A stretch of DNA of 64,000 nucleotides from the NCBI GenBank assembly GCA_041060555.1, contig JBEUDS010000011.1. The stretch is one strand, 5' to 3'. The notes below the pieces were generated by a model, which searched no databases, was not told where the DNA came from, and was given only the letters and a program-made list of their open reading frames with translations. The translations under genes were made by a program, and so were the position numbers. Every line of letters begins with the position of its first letter. Position 1 is the first letter of the stretch. The stretch comes from CAUJIW01 sp963205175. GTDB taxonomy: Bacteria > Pseudomonadota > Alphaproteobacteria > Sphingomonadales > Sphingomonadaceae. Shown here in pieces: positions 27,080 to 36,199 of this stretch.

Positions 27080-28251
27080 CGGCGCAGGATCAGCGCTCCG
27101 TTGGGGGTGCTGTCGCAGGTGCTGATGAAGCAGGTTCGGGCGTCATCGATCTGGCTGGAGGCGGTGCCGCGCAGCTGGCGCACGCCTTCGCTGACCAGAT
27201 TGGCGCCATGCAGGTAGACCTCCGACAGGCTGCCGCCGGCGGTGTTGGTGGGCAGCCGGCCATCCGCCGCCAGACCACCGTCGGCGGCGAAGGCGGCGGC
27301 CTCGCCCCGGCCACAGAAGCCGTAATTTTCCAGACTGAACAGCACCAGCGGCGAAAAGGCGTCGTAGATCTGCGCCACCTGCACGTCCGCCGGCTGGATG
27401 TCCGACTGGCGCCACAGGTTGGCGGCGGTGGCGGCGGAGGAGCTGACCAGCGGGTCGGCGCCGTGATAGTCGGTCATCAGCTGATGCTCGCGGCTCATGC
27501 CCTGGGAGAAGGCGTGGATCAGCACCGGGGTCTGCCGCAGGTCGCGGGCCCGTTCGGCGCTGGTGATGACAAAGGCGATGGCGCCGTCGCTTTCCAGGCA
27601 GTTGTCGAACAGGCACAGGGGGTCGGAGATCATCCGCGCCGCGCGATAGCCGGCCAGATCGAGCGGCTTGTCGCGCATCAGCGCCAGCGGGTTGGCGTTG
27701 GCATAGGCCCGCTGGGTCAGCGCCACGGCCGCCAGCTGGTCGCGTGTCGCGCCATATTCATGCATGTAGCGGCGCATGGTCACCGCCACTTCGTCGGCCG
27801 GGCGCAGCAGGCCGTGCGGGCGGGACCATTTCCAGTGATCGCCGACGCGCGGCTGCACGCCGGCCCATTGCCGCTTGGACGGGTCGCCCCGCTTGCGGGA
27901 ACGCCAGACCACGCCGACCCGGGCGAGCCCGCTGGCGATCGCCAGGGCGACCTGGCCTAGAGCGCCGCAGATGGCGCCGCCGCCATGGGCGACCTGACTG
28001 AAGAAGTGCAGCTCGCCGAAGCCGAGGTTGCGGGCGATCTCGAACTCCGGCGTGGTTTCTTGAGTGAAGCAGCCCAGCGCATCCACCTCGTGCGCGGCGA
28101 TACCGGCATCATCGAGCGCCGCGCGAATGGCCTGGCAGGCCAGCTGCAGTTCGGTCGGCGCCAGCTGTTTGGCGAAGGCCGTCTGGCCGATGCCGACGAT
28201 GGCGGTGCGATCCCTGATCGGGGCCTCGACCGGGTTCTTGAGCGCGCTCAT
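27076..28251 (-). CDS. Ltp/SCP-x-type thiolase-fold protein, likely aldolase
   Basis: Thiolase-superfamily protein of 391 residues. The conserved nucleophile loop that reads CASG in true thiolases is replaced here by VAHGGGAICGAL, so the catalytic cysteine is missing. C-terminal parts such as PTNTAGGSLSEVYLHGANL match the lipid-transfer (Ltp2-like) group. Such proteins act as retro-aldolases with a DUF35 partner in steroid side-chain degradation, and a stand-alone DUF35 gene (33666-34160) is in the same operon. ATGA overlaps on both sides show strict coupling. Probable C-C bond cleavage of a hydroxyacyl-CoA. Confidence 0.8.
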   Translation of the reverse strand: MSALKNPVEAPIRDRTAIVGIGQTAFAKQLAPTELQLACQAIRAALDDAGIAAHEVDALGCFTQETTPEFEIARNLGFGELHFFSQVAHGGGAICGALGQVALAIASGLARVGVVWRSRKRGDPSKRQWAGVQPRVGDHWKWSRPHGLLRPADEVAVTMRRYMHEYGATRDQLAAVALTQRAYANANPLALMRDKPLDLAGYRAARMISDPLCLFDNCLESDGAIAFVITSAERARDLRQTPVLIHAFSQGMSREHQLMTDYHGADPLVSSSAATAANLWRQSDIQPADVQVAQIYDAFSPLVLFSLENYGFCGRGEAAAFAADGGLAADGRLPTNTAGGSLSEVYLHGANLVSEGVRQLRGTASSQIDDARTCFISTCDSTPNGALILRR

Positions 28252-29144
28252 GCGGCACTCTCCACCGCGCGTTCGCCCGGGCCGACGCCCTCGTGGAACG
28301 GGTAGGGCTGGCCCAGCATGCCCAGCGCGCCGAACTCCCCGGCGAACTGCTGTATGAACACCGCTTCCAGCGCCTCGACGGTCCAGCCGTCCTCGCGATA
28401 GAGCGTCTTGCCGTAATGCGGCTGCACCATGTGGGCGACCCGCGTGCCGCCGCTGCCGAAGATCTGGCCGCTGACCTGGCGGGCGGCGTCGCTGGCGAGG
28501 AACACCACCAGCGCGCCGTTGCGCGTGGGGTCGACATAGGGCAGCGGCGTGCCGCCGGCGAAGGTTTCCGACATGCGGGTGGTGCCGGTGGGGCCGATGG
28601 CGTTGACGCGGATGCCGTAGCGGGCAAGCTCCAGTGCCCAGGTATAGGTCATCGAGGCGATGGCGCCCTTGGCGGCGGCGTAGTTGGTCTGGCCGAAGCT
28701 GCCGAAATGCGCGCCCGACGTGGTGTTGACGATGGCGCCGCCGCGACCCTGATCGCGCATCCGGGCGGCGGCGATCTGGGTGCACCAGAAGGTGCCCTTC
28801 ACATGGACCGTCCACACCTGGTCGAACTCCTCGTCGCTCATCTTGAGAAACGAGCGATCGCGCAGGTTGCCGGCGTTGTTGACCAGAATGTCGAGGCCGC
28901 CGAACGCCGCGACGCTGGCGGCGATGAGGTCCTCGGCGCCGGCACGGCTGGCGATGTTGGCGGTGCTGGCGATGGCACTGCCGCCGGCCTCGGCGATCTC
29001 GCGCACCACCGCCTCGGCGGCGTCGGCGTCGATGTCGTTGACCACGACACGGGCGCCGGCGGCCGCCAGCGCCAGGCAATGGCCGCGCCCGATGCCGCGT
29101 CCGCCGCCGGTGACGATCGCCGCGCGTCCTGTCAGATGATTCAT
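28248..29144 (-). CDS. Short-chain dehydrogenase with C-terminal extension
   Basis: SDR of 298 residues. Motifs: VTGGGRGIGRGHCLAL, DIDADAA after the second strand (NAD preference), NNAG, a serine in NTTSGAHFGSFG and YAAAK. About 50 residues are added after the normal SDR end (from roughly residue 245), as in the dehydrogenase part of peroxisomal multifunctional enzyme 2 and bacterial steroid 3-hydroxyacyl-CoA dehydrogenases. It likely oxidises a 3-hydroxyacyl-CoA of the ring-degradation path. Coupled by ATGA to its neighbours. Confidence 0.83.
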   Translation of the reverse strand: MNHLTGRAAIVTGGGRGIGRGHCLALAAAGARVVVNDIDADAAEAVVREIAEAGGSAIASTANIASRAGAEDLIAASVAAFGGLDILVNNAGNLRDRSFLKMSDEEFDQVWTVHVKGTFWCTQIAAARMRDQGRGGAIVNTTSGAHFGSFGQTNYAAAKGAIASMTYTWALELARYGIRVNAIGPTGTTRMSETFAGGTPLPYVDPTRNGALVVFLASDAARQVSGQIFGSGGTRVAHMVQPHYGKTLYREDGWTVEALEAVFIQQFAGEFGALGMLGQPYPFHEGVGPGERAVESAA

Positions 29145-32100
29145 GCCGGTTCTCCCTGCTGTGCTGACGCGGCCTGCGGCGCGGCGATGGCCGCACCGGT
29201 CGTGGCCGCGTCGAATTGCGCGAACAGGGCAGCGCGCGCCCGTCGCATGTCGGCGATGTGGCTGTCTTTCACCGTGTCGTAGCCGCGCACCATCTCGGGC
29301 CAGGCGGCGATGCGCGCGGCCGTGGCGTGATTGGCCGGCGTGAGCTGGGCCAGCAACCGGCCGACATCGGCCTCATAGTCGCGGATCAGCGCCCGTTCGA
29401 GGCGCCGGTGCGTGGCATGGCCGAACGGGTCGGCCCAGCTGCCGCGCAGCCAGCGCAGCCGGGCCAGGCCCTTGAGCGCGGTCATCATCCACGGCCCGAA
29501 GCGGCGTTTGCGGTAGCGGCCGGTGGCCGGATCGCGCCCCTGCAGCACGGGTGGCGCCATATGGAACTCAACGGTGAAATCACCTTCGAATTCCTCGCGC
29601 AGTGCCGCCAGGAAGGCCGGATCGCTGTGCAGCCGGGCGACTTCATACTCATCCTTGTAGGTGAGCAGCTTGTAGTAATAGCGCGCCACCGCTTCGGCGA
29701 GATGGCTCTCGCCCGGCGCCACCCGCGCCTCCACCGCCTGCACCTGTGCCACCAGCGCCTGGTAGCGGGCGGCGTAGGCGGCGTCCTGATAGGCGGTCAG
29801 CTCCCGCACCCGCAGCGCGATGCGCGCCGCCAGCGACGGCGTATCGGCGGCAGCGGAGTCGGCCGATGCCGCTGCCGGGGCCAGCAGGGCGTGGACGCGG
29901 TCCGGGTCGTGGGCCAGCAGCCGACCCCAGGCCAGCCCGGCGCGGTTCATCGCCACCGCGACGCCATTGAGCGCGATCGCCCGCTCGATCGCCGCCAGCG
30001 ACAGCGGCAGCCAGCCGCGCTGCCAGGCATAGCCCACCAGCAGCAGGTTGGTGGCGACCTCGTTGCCCATCAGGGCATAGGCGATCTCGGTGGCGGCGGT
30101 GAATTCCACGGTGTCGACACGCCGGCTGATCGCTTCCGCCATCGCCTCGGCCGACAGGTCGAGGTTGGGGTTGCGCGCGAAGTCGGCGGTCGGCGCCACA
30201 TGCCGGTTGACGATGGCGCGGGTGCGGTCCGGCCGGGTGCGCGACAGCATGTCCGGGCTGGCGGTGACGACGATGTCGCTGCCGATCACCAGATCGGCCG
30301 CGGCGATGCGCGTGGCGTGCAGGGCATCGGGATGCGCCGCCAGCCGCACATGGCTCGCCACGGCGCCGTTGCGCTGCGCCAGGCCGGTGACATCCAGCAC
30401 CGAGCAGCCACGGCCTTCCAGATGGGCCGCCATGCCGAGCATGGCGCCCAGCGTCACGACGCCCGCACCCCCGATGCCGGTGATCAGGATATTGTAGGGC
30501 ACATCCAGTGCCGGCATCGCCGGCTGCGGCAGGGCCGCCGCCAGCGCGTGGATGTCGAGATCGCCGCCCCGATCCTGGCCGGGGATGCCGCCGCGCCGGC
30601 GTGGCGTTGCGCCGCGCAGGGTGACGAAGCTCGGGCAATAGCCTTCCAGGCAGGCGGTGTCCTTGTTGCAGGCGGACTGGTTGATCCGCCGCTTGCGGCC
30701 GAATTCGGTCTCGATGGGCTCGATGGCGATGCAGTTGGACTGCACCGAGCAGTCGCCGCAGCCTTCGCAGACGCGCGGGTTGATGACCACCCGGATGTCG
30801 GGCTCGACGGCCTTGCCGCGCTTGCGCCGCCGGCGCAGTTCGGTGGCGCAGGTCTGGTCATAGACGATGGCGGTGACGCCCGGCAGGATGCGCAGCCGTT
30901 TCTGCACCGCGTCGAGGTCGCGGCGGTGGTGCACGGTGACGCCCGGCGCGAAACGGGCCGATGCGTCATACTGGTCCGGGTTGTCGGTGACGACGACGAT
31001 CGGGCCGACGCCCTCGGCGTCGAGCTGCCGGGTGAGATCATCGACGCGCATCTTGCCTTCGATCACCTGGCCGCCGGTCATGGCGATCGCGTCGTTGGCG
31101 AGGATCTTGTAGGTGATGTTCACCCTGGCGGCGACGGCGGCGCGGATCGCCAGCAGGCCGGAGTGATAATAGGTGCCGTCGCCGAGGTTCTGGAAAATGT
31201 GCGGCGTGTCGGTGAACGGCGCCATGCCGATCCACGGCGCGCCCTCGCCACCCATCTGGAACAGCGTCGGCGTGTTGCGCTCGGGCAGGAATGTCGCCAT
31301 GCCGTGGCAGCCGATGCCGCCGAACGCCATGCTGCCGTCGGGCACCCGTGTCGAGCTGTTGTGCGGGCAGCCGGCGCAGAAACTGGGCAGGCGGGTGAGC
31401 GCGCCCGGCGCGGCGGGCAGGTTCTGCGGCGTGGCCCAGGCGCGCAGCCGGGCGTCCAGCGCGGTGTCCGGGCTCAGGCGCTGCAATTGATCGCCGATGA
31501 TCAGCGCCAGCGGCTGGGCTGCCAGCTCGCCCTCGGCCGGCACCAGCGGCGCGCCGTTCTCATCGTGCTTGCCCAGCAGCACTGGTCGCGTGGCGCGATT
31601 GACCAGCAGGCGCGCGATCTGATCCTCGATGACCGGGCGCTTTTCCTCGATCACCAGCACCGCCTCGAAGCCGTCGATGACGTCGAGCAGTCCGTCCGGC
31701 TCCAGCGGCCACGGCATCGCCACCTTATAGAGCGCCAGTCCCAGCGCCTGACAACGCGCGGCGTCCAGCCCCAGCGCATCGAGCGCCTGCATGACATCCT
31801 GGGTCGCCTTGCCGCTGGTGACGATGGCCAGCCGGCGAACGTCACCGGGCGCGATGATCGCCCGGTTGAGGCCGTTGGCGCGCACATAGGCCAGCACGGC
31901 CGGCAGGCGTTCCTGATACTGGCGCTTCTCGGCCACCAGCGCCGGCACGCCCCAGCGGGTGGCGCGGGCGCCATCGTCGGCGATGCCGTCCGGCATGACG
32001 ATCCGTACCCGGTCCGGGTCGACCGCGACCGAGGCACTGCTCTCGATGGTGTCGGTGACGCATTTCATGCCGATCCAGCAGCCGCTCAGCCGGGACATGG

Positions 32101-32701
32101 CGAAGCCGTGCAGGCCGAAGTCGAGATAATCCTGCACGCTCGCGGGGTTGAGATAGGGCATGCCGAAGTGGATGAAGGCATGGTCGCTCTGGTGCGCGGT
32201 GGTGGAGGATTTGGCGCCATGGTCGTCGCCGGCCAGCACCAGCACGCCGCCGTGGCGCGCGGTGCCGGCATAGCTGCCGTGCTTCAGCGCGTCGCCGGAG
32301 CGGTCGACGCCGGGGCCCTTGCCGTACCAGATGCCGAACACCCCGTCGTAGCGCGCGCCGGGTACCAGCCCGACCTGCTGCGAACCCCAGACCGCCGTGG
32401 CGCCGAGGTCCTCGTTGAGGCCGGGCTGGAAATGGACATGGTGCTCGGCCAGCAGCGGGGCTGCCTGCTTCAGGGCGATGTCGTAGCCGCCCAGCGGCGA
32501 GCCGGTATAGCCCGAGATGAAGCCTGCCGTGTTGAGCCCGGCGGCCAGGTCGCGCTGGCGCTGCATCATCGGCAGCCGCACCAGCGCCTGCGAGCCGGAC
32601 AGGAACACCCGCCCCGTCGTGCGGGTGTAGCGGTCGTCGAGCGCGTAACCGGTGTCGATCGCGGCGGGCGCCGGCGCGGCAGGGGCGGTGGCGGTGGTCA
32701 T
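29141..32701 (-). CDS. Indolepyruvate-ferredoxin-oxidoreductase-family 2-oxoacid oxidoreductase (fused)
   Basis: Very large protein of 1186 residues that fuses all parts of a 2-oxoacid:ferredoxin oxidoreductase. There is an N-terminal pyrimidine-binding domain (FISGYTGSPLGGYD), a thiamine-diphosphate domain with the GDGT motif (NLGDGTYYHSG), a ferredoxin-like cysteine cluster (CEGCGDCSVQSNC, then more cysteines), the gamma domain (ITGIGGAGVVTLGAMLGMA) and a long C-terminal region. Such enzymes turn a 2-oxo acid plus CoA into an acyl-CoA and CO2 with ferredoxin. Translation is coupled (ATGA) to the extradiol dioxygenase upstream, so the 2-oxo acid from ring cleavage is the obvious substrate. 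An enzyme of this family is reported in estrogen-degrading sphingomonads for the step after A-ring cleavage. Confidence 0.88.
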   Translation of the reverse strand: MTTATAPAAPAPAAIDTGYALDDRYTRTTGRVFLSGSQALVRLPMMQRQRDLAAGLNTAGFISGYTGSPLGGYDIALKQAAPLLAEHHVHFQPGLNEDLGATAVWGSQQVGLVPGARYDGVFGIWYGKGPGVDRSGDALKHGSYAGTARHGGVLVLAGDDHGAKSSTTAHQSDHAFIHFGMPYLNPASVQDYLDFGLHGFAMSRLSGCWIGMKCVTDTIESSASVAVDPDRVRIVMPDGIADDGARATRWGVPALVAEKRQYQERLPAVLAYVRANGLNRAIIAPGDVRRLAIVTSGKATQDVMQALDALGLDAARCQALGLALYKVAMPWPLEPDGLLDVIDGFEAVLVIEEKRPVIEDQIARLLVNRATRPVLLGKHDENGAPLVPAEGELAAQPLALIIGDQLQRLSPDTALDARLRAWATPQNLPAAPGALTRLPSFCAGCPHNSSTRVPDGSMAFGGIGCHGMATFLPERNTPTLFQMGGEGAPWIGMAPFTDTPHIFQNLGDGTYYHSGLLAIRAAVAARVNITYKILANDAIAMTGGQVIEGKMRVDDLTRQLDAEGVGPIVVVTDNPDQYDASARFAPGVTVHHRRDLDAVQKRLRILPGVTAIVYDQTCATELRRRRKRGKAVEPDIRVVINPRVCEGCGDCSVQSNCIAIEPIETEFGRKRRINQSACNKDTACLEGYCPSFVTLRGATPRRRGGIPGQDRGGDLDIHALAAALPQPAMPALDVPYNILITGIGGAGVVTLGAMLGMAAHLEGRGCSVLDVTGLAQRNGAVASHVRLAAHPDALHATRIAAADLVIGSDIVVTASPDMLSRTRPDRTRAIVNRHVAPTADFARNPNLDLSAEAMAEAISRRVDTVEFTAATEIAYALMGNEVATNLLLVGYAWQRGWLPLSLAAIERAIALNGVAVAMNRAGLAWGRLLAHDPDRVHALLAPAAASADSAAADTPSLAARIALRVRELTAYQDAAYAARYQALVAQVQAVEARVAPGESHLAEAVARYYYKLLTYKDEYEVARLHSDPAFLAALREEFEGDFTVEFHMAPPVLQGRDPATGRYRKRRFGPWMMTALKGLARLRWLRGSWADPFGHATHRRLERALIRDYEADVGRLLAQLTPANHATAARIAAWPEMVRGYDTVKDSHIADMRRARAALFAQFDAATTGAAIAAPQAASAQQGEPA

Positions 32702-33666
32702 TGGCCGGCGGCGCCGTTGCGTTGGCGGGCGGCCTCGCCGGCGGCGATCACCGCTTCCACCAGACCATCATGGCCCCAGACATCGCCCTCGCAGAATTCG
32801 TTGGGCGACCAGGTGTCATCGAGCAGCTTGCCGTCGCAGCCGATCTCGACGTCGAAGCCGCCGGGCGAGCGCATGTAGAACGACAGCATGCCGTCGTTGC
32901 GATGGCGCCCGAGGCTGCTGACGATGCTGACGCCGGCCTGGCGGGCGCGGTCGAGCGTCCGGCCGACGTCATCGATGTTCGCCATCTCCAGCAGCATGTG
33001 CTGCAGCGCATTGCCGCTGCCGAGGTCGACCATCGCCAGACTGTGGTGGCGCGGATTGCAGCGCAGGAACTGCAACGCGCTGTCCGGGCCGTAGCGGATG
33101 TAGTCCGACAGCCGGAAACCCAGCAGGCGGGTGTAGAAGTCGAAGCAGCGCGCCTGCTCGCGCACGAACAGATTGACGTGGCCCAGCCCGAGATGCCCGG
33201 CGACGAAGCGCTGGCCGGCGACGGGCGAGGCGAAGTTGTAGTCGGTGGTCGGGCCGTAGAACAGCTCCAGCGCGTTGCCCGACGGGTCGTGCAGGAAGGC
33301 GATGCGGGTGACCGCGCGCGCGTACGCCTCGGCCGGCGTGCCGAGCCGCACGGCGATGCCTTCGGCCTGCAGTTCGGCAACACCGGCCTCGAACTCCAGC
33401 GGCCCGGCCAGTTCCAGGCCGAGGTAGAGCAGGTCGGCGGCGCCGTCGGTGGGGTGAACGGCGAGCCGCCACTGCCGCTCGTCCATCTTGAGATAGACCG
33501 TGCCATCCGGCCCGACGCCGGGGTCGCCGCGGTCGCGGTCGGGGGCCCAGCCCTGGCCGGGGATGGCGCGCGCCGGCATCAGGCCGAGCACCTGCGTGCC
33601 ATAGGCCAGCCAGGCGCGCGGGTCGCGGCTGCCAAGACCGATATAGCCAAGCGATTTGATGTTCAT
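32698..33666 (-). CDS. Extradiol ring-cleavage dioxygenase (BphC/HsaC-like VOC)
   Basis: Two-domain type I extradiol dioxygenase of 322 residues. The second half keeps the iron ligands of the BphC family: His in LGHVNLFV, His in NPRHHSLAMVDL and Glu in GGFDVEIG. Such enzymes cleave catechols next to the diol, using Fe(II). Its coupling to the ferredoxin oxidoreductase suggests a catechol formed from a polycyclic substrate, such as a 4-hydroxyestrone-type or a seco-steroid catechol. Starts by TGATG overlap with the upstream DUF35 gene. Confidence 0.87.
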   Translation of the reverse strand: MNIKSLGYIGLGSRDPRAWLAYGTQVLGLMPARAIPGQGWAPDRDRGDPGVGPDGTVYLKMDERQWRLAVHPTDGAADLLYLGLELAGPLEFEAGVAELQAEGIAVRLGTPAEAYARAVTRIAFLHDPSGNALELFYGPTTDYNFASPVAGQRFVAGHLGLGHVNLFVREQARCFDFYTRLLGFRLSDYIRYGPDSALQFLRCNPRHHSLAMVDLGSGNALQHMLLEMANIDDVGRTLDRARQAGVSIVSSLGRHRNDGMLSFYMRSPGGFDVEIGCDGKLLDDTWSPNEFCEGDVWGHDGLVEAVIAAGEAARQRNGAAGQ

Positions 33667-34160
33667 CAGGACAGATCCTCACGGGAGGCCGGCGTGCCGG
33701 CCGGGATGGCGGCTGGGGTCGGCGTCGACAGCGTCCAGCAGGGCAGGGTGGTGTCGTCGGTGACGGCGATGAAATGCACAGCGACCGGCGCGCCGATGCC
33801 GACCTGGGCCGGGTCGACGCCGCCGATGGCGCTGGCGCCGGGTGCGGCCAGCGCGCCCACCAGCCGCAGGCCGGGATGATCGTCGAGCTCGACGACGCCC
33901 ACGACATAGGGCAGCAGCGCGGCGAACGCCGGCAGCAGTGGCGGGTTGGGCACGGCGTATGACCACAGGCGCCCGGTACCGGCGGCCGGCCGCCAGACGA
34001 AGGCATCGGCCCGGCAGTGCGGGCACATGGCGCGGGGCGGATGGTGCGCGCGGCCGCAGTCGGCACAGTGCTGGATCAGCAATTGGCCGTGTCGGCAGCC
34101 GGCCCAGAACGGCGCGTCCACCGGATCGTCGAGGGTGGGCAGGGGGATGCTCTCGATCAC
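33666..34160 (-). CDS. DUF35 zinc-ribbon/OB-fold acyl-CoA-binding protein
   Basis: Protein of 164 residues with a zinc ribbon (CADCGRAHHPP, then MCPHCRADAF) and a C-terminal OB fold (LLPYVVGVVELDDHPG). The start is GTG at 34160, overlapping the stop of the MaoC gene (GTGA); a longer frame upstream lies within that gene. DUF35 proteins form complexes with Ltp-type thiolase-fold aldolases, and one is encoded in this operon at 27076-28251. Confidence 0.8.
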   Translation of the reverse strand: MIESIPLPTLDDPVDAPFWAGCRHGQLLIQHCADCGRAHHPPRAMCPHCRADAFVWRPAAGTGRLWSYAVPNPPLLPAFAALLPYVVGVVELDDHPGLRLVGALAAPGASAIGGVDPAQVGIGAPVAVHFIAVTDDTTLPCWTLSTPTPAAIPAGTPASREDLS

Positions 34161-34639
34161 GCGGCCTGCTCCTGCGGACGATAGAGGATTTTCCAGTCGA
34201 ACACGACCGCCGGCCGCTCGTTGCCCACCGCGTGGATGGCGACGTTGAGAGTGACCATGGTGCCATCGGGGCGCGCCTCGACCGCCGCGATGCGGGTGTG
34301 GCCGTGCAGCGCGGTGCCGGCCGTCACCGGTGCCAGGAAGCGCACCCGGTCGAGGCCGTAATTCAGTGCATTGCCGTGGCCGCCGATGTCGAGGTCGGGC
34401 GTCTTTTTCAGCATCGGCGCCAACGCCAGCAGCAGGAAGCCGTGGGCGATGGTGGCGCCGAACGGGCTTTCCCGTGCCGCTCGCGCGGTGTCGACGTGAA
34501 TCCACTGCTGGTCGCCGGTCATCTCGGCGAAAGCGTCGATCATCGGCTGGCCGACGGTGACGGCGGGGCTCCACGGTCCGAATTCCGGCCGCACCAGCGC
34601 GGTCAGGGCGGCGATGTCATCGAAGCGAACAGTGGTCAT
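34157..34639 (-). CDS. MaoC-like enoyl-CoA hydratase
   Basis: Single hotdog-fold hydratase of 160 residues. The R-hydratase motif is visible in AEMTGDQQWIHVDTARA followed by FGATIAHGFLLLAL, that is, the catalytic Asp/His pair and the AHGF helix. It hydrates a trans-2-enoyl-CoA. It starts at ATG 34639, overlapping the upstream crotonase stop. With the crotonases it provides alternative stereochemistry for hydration. Confidence 0.82.
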   Translation of the reverse strand: MTTVRFDDIAALTALVRPEFGPWSPAVTVGQPMIDAFAEMTGDQQWIHVDTARAARESPFGATIAHGFLLLALAPMLKKTPDLDIGGHGNALNYGLDRVRFLAPVTAGTALHGHTRIAAVEARPDGTMVTLNVAIHAVGNERPAVVFDWKILYRPQEQAA

Positions 34640-35418
34640 GGCTGGCCTGCGGGACTGAAGGGTTGGCTGGAGGTCTGGCCGGGATCGGTGAGGCCGGCGC
34701 GGCGCAATCGGGCGCTGGCCTGCAGCTCCGCGGCGAGCGCCTGCTCGACACTGCGGCCGGCGCCGGCCGCCAGGGCGGTCTTGCAGGCGCGGTAGGCGGC
34801 GCGATCGAAGCCGGCCATGCGGGTGGCGAGGTCCAGCGCGCGAGCCAGTAGCGCGGCATCGGGCAGCACCTCGGCGACCAGCCCGCAGGCGTGCGCGGCT
34901 GTGGCATCGACCGGACCACCGGCGAGCATCATCTGCCGGGCACGTCCCTCGCCGACGAGGCGCGGCAGCAGGGCGCTTGAGCCCATGCCCGGCATCAGGC
35001 CAAGCCGCGGGAAGGGGAAGTCGAGCACGGCGCTCTCGGCCGCCAGACGGATGTCGAACGGCAGGGTCATGGTGGCGCCGATCCCCACCGCCGGGCCGTT
35101 GATGGCGACCAGCGTCGGCTTGGCGAAGGCGTGCAGTTCCGGCGCGAATCCGCGAATGAAGAATTCCTCGCCGATGCGCAGGCCGTTGCGGGCGCGCGCG
35201 CCGGTCAGCAGGTCGCGGTCGGCACCGGCGCAGAAGGCGCGCCCGGCACCGGTGACGAGCACGGCACCGATGTCGTCGTCCGCCGCGCTGTCGCGGAAGG
35301 CGGCGACCAGCGCGTCCCCCATGTCCGGCGTGTAGGCGTTGAGCCGCGCTGGCCGGTTGAGGGTGATCAGCGCGACCGGGCCGTGGCGGGCCACCGTGAT
35401 GTCGAGGCATTCACTCAT
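34636..35418 (-). CDS. Enoyl-CoA hydratase/isomerase
   Basis: Crotonase of 260 residues with TGAGRAFCAGADRDLL (oxyanion hole) and GPAVGIGATMTLPFDIRLA. The active-site segment FPFPRLGLMPGMGSSALLPR again lacks the two glutamates of classical hydratases, which points to isomerase or another crotonase activity. It overlaps the next crotonase gene by 8 bp and the MaoC gene by 4 bp. Confidence 0.8.
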   Translation of the reverse strand: MSECLDITVARHGPVALITLNRPARLNAYTPDMGDALVAAFRDSAADDDIGAVLVTGAGRAFCAGADRDLLTGARARNGLRIGEEFFIRGFAPELHAFAKPTLVAINGPAVGIGATMTLPFDIRLAAESAVLDFPFPRLGLMPGMGSSALLPRLVGEGRARQMMLAGGPVDATAAHACGLVAEVLPDAALLARALDLATRMAGFDRAAYRACKTALAAGAGRSVEQALAAELQASARLRRAGLTDPGQTSSQPFSPAGQP

Positions 35419-36199
35419 GCAGCAGGTCCAGCGTCAGCGGCGGCCAGTTGGGGGCGCGCCGTTCGCGGAAGGCGGCGATACCCTCCTGAAAATCCGGGCC
35501 GGCGTTGTTGGCCTGGATTTCCGCCCAGGCACGATCGAGTGCTGCGTGCAGCGGCAGTTCGAGCGACTGCCAGATCGCCCGCTTGGTCCGGGCCATGGCG
35601 CCGGGCGAGTTGCGGGCGATGATGCGGGCAACCGCCTCGGCGCGTGCCAGCAGCTCGCCGGCCGGCACCACATCGCCGACCATGCCGAGCGCCATCGCCC
35701 GGGCCGCGTCCAGCCGCGCCTCGCGGCCCATCAGCGCCATGCGCAGCACCGCCTCCAGCGGCATCCGCCGGGCCAGCGACACCGGCTCAAGGCCCGCCAC
35801 CAGACCCACGCTGACATGGCTGTCGCTGAAGCTGGCATGCTCGGCGGCGATCACGATGTCCGCGTCGGCGACGAAATGCAGGCCACCGCCGACGGTCAGG
35901 CCGTTGACGGCGCAGATCACCGGCTTCCACACCTTGTTCTGGATCGCCGTCCACCGCAGACCATCGGCGGAGTCCATCTCCGGGCGCGGCAGATCGGCGA
36001 CGTCGGCGCCGGAACAGAACGCCCGCTCACCCGCGCCGGTGACGATGGCGACAATCGCCGCCGGGTCTTCGTTGAACCGCTGCCAGACCTGCGGCAACTC
36101 CAGATGCATCTGGTGATTGATCGCGTTGTGGCGGTCCGGCCGGTTGAGCCGGATGGTGGCGATGCCGGCATCGAGCCTGTAGTCGATGGTGTCAAACAT
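35411..36199 (-). CDS. Enoyl-CoA hydratase/isomerase
   Basis: Crotonase of 262 residues from ATG 36199 (MFDTIDYRLD); the open frame upstream lies inside the dehydrogenase gene. It has TGAGERAFCSGADVADL and GLTVGGGLHFVADADIVIA. The segment SDSHVSVGLVAGLEPVSLAR replaces the classical glutamate-bearing helix, similar to other atypical crotonases of this cluster. The reaction is uncertain; it acts on a CoA ester of the same path. Confidence 0.8.
   Translation of the reverse strand: MFDTIDYRLDAGIATIRLNRPDRHNAINHQMHLELPQVWQRFNEDPAAIVAIVTGAGERAFCSGADVADLPRPEMDSADGLRWTAIQNKVWKPVICAVNGLTVGGGLHFVADADIVIAAEHASFSDSHVSVGLVAGLEPVSLARRMPLEAVLRMALMGREARLDAARAMALGMVGDVVPAGELLARAEAVARIIARNSPGAMARTKRAIWQSLELPLHAALDRAWAEIQANNAGPDFQEGIAAFRERRAPNWPPLTLDLLHE

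Noticed and set aside
27076..29196. A single 706-residue reading of the Ltp-like gene with an upstream extension
   Set aside because: The extension is the SDR gene read in another frame; ATG 28251 with an ATGA overlap and family length supports the shorter start.
29216..32878. A 1220-residue open frame on the plus strand opposite the 2-oxoacid:ferredoxin oxidoreductase
   Set aside because: It is a high-GC antisense shadow rich in R, H, G and Q with no family motif, while the minus strand encodes a complete multi-domain enzyme.
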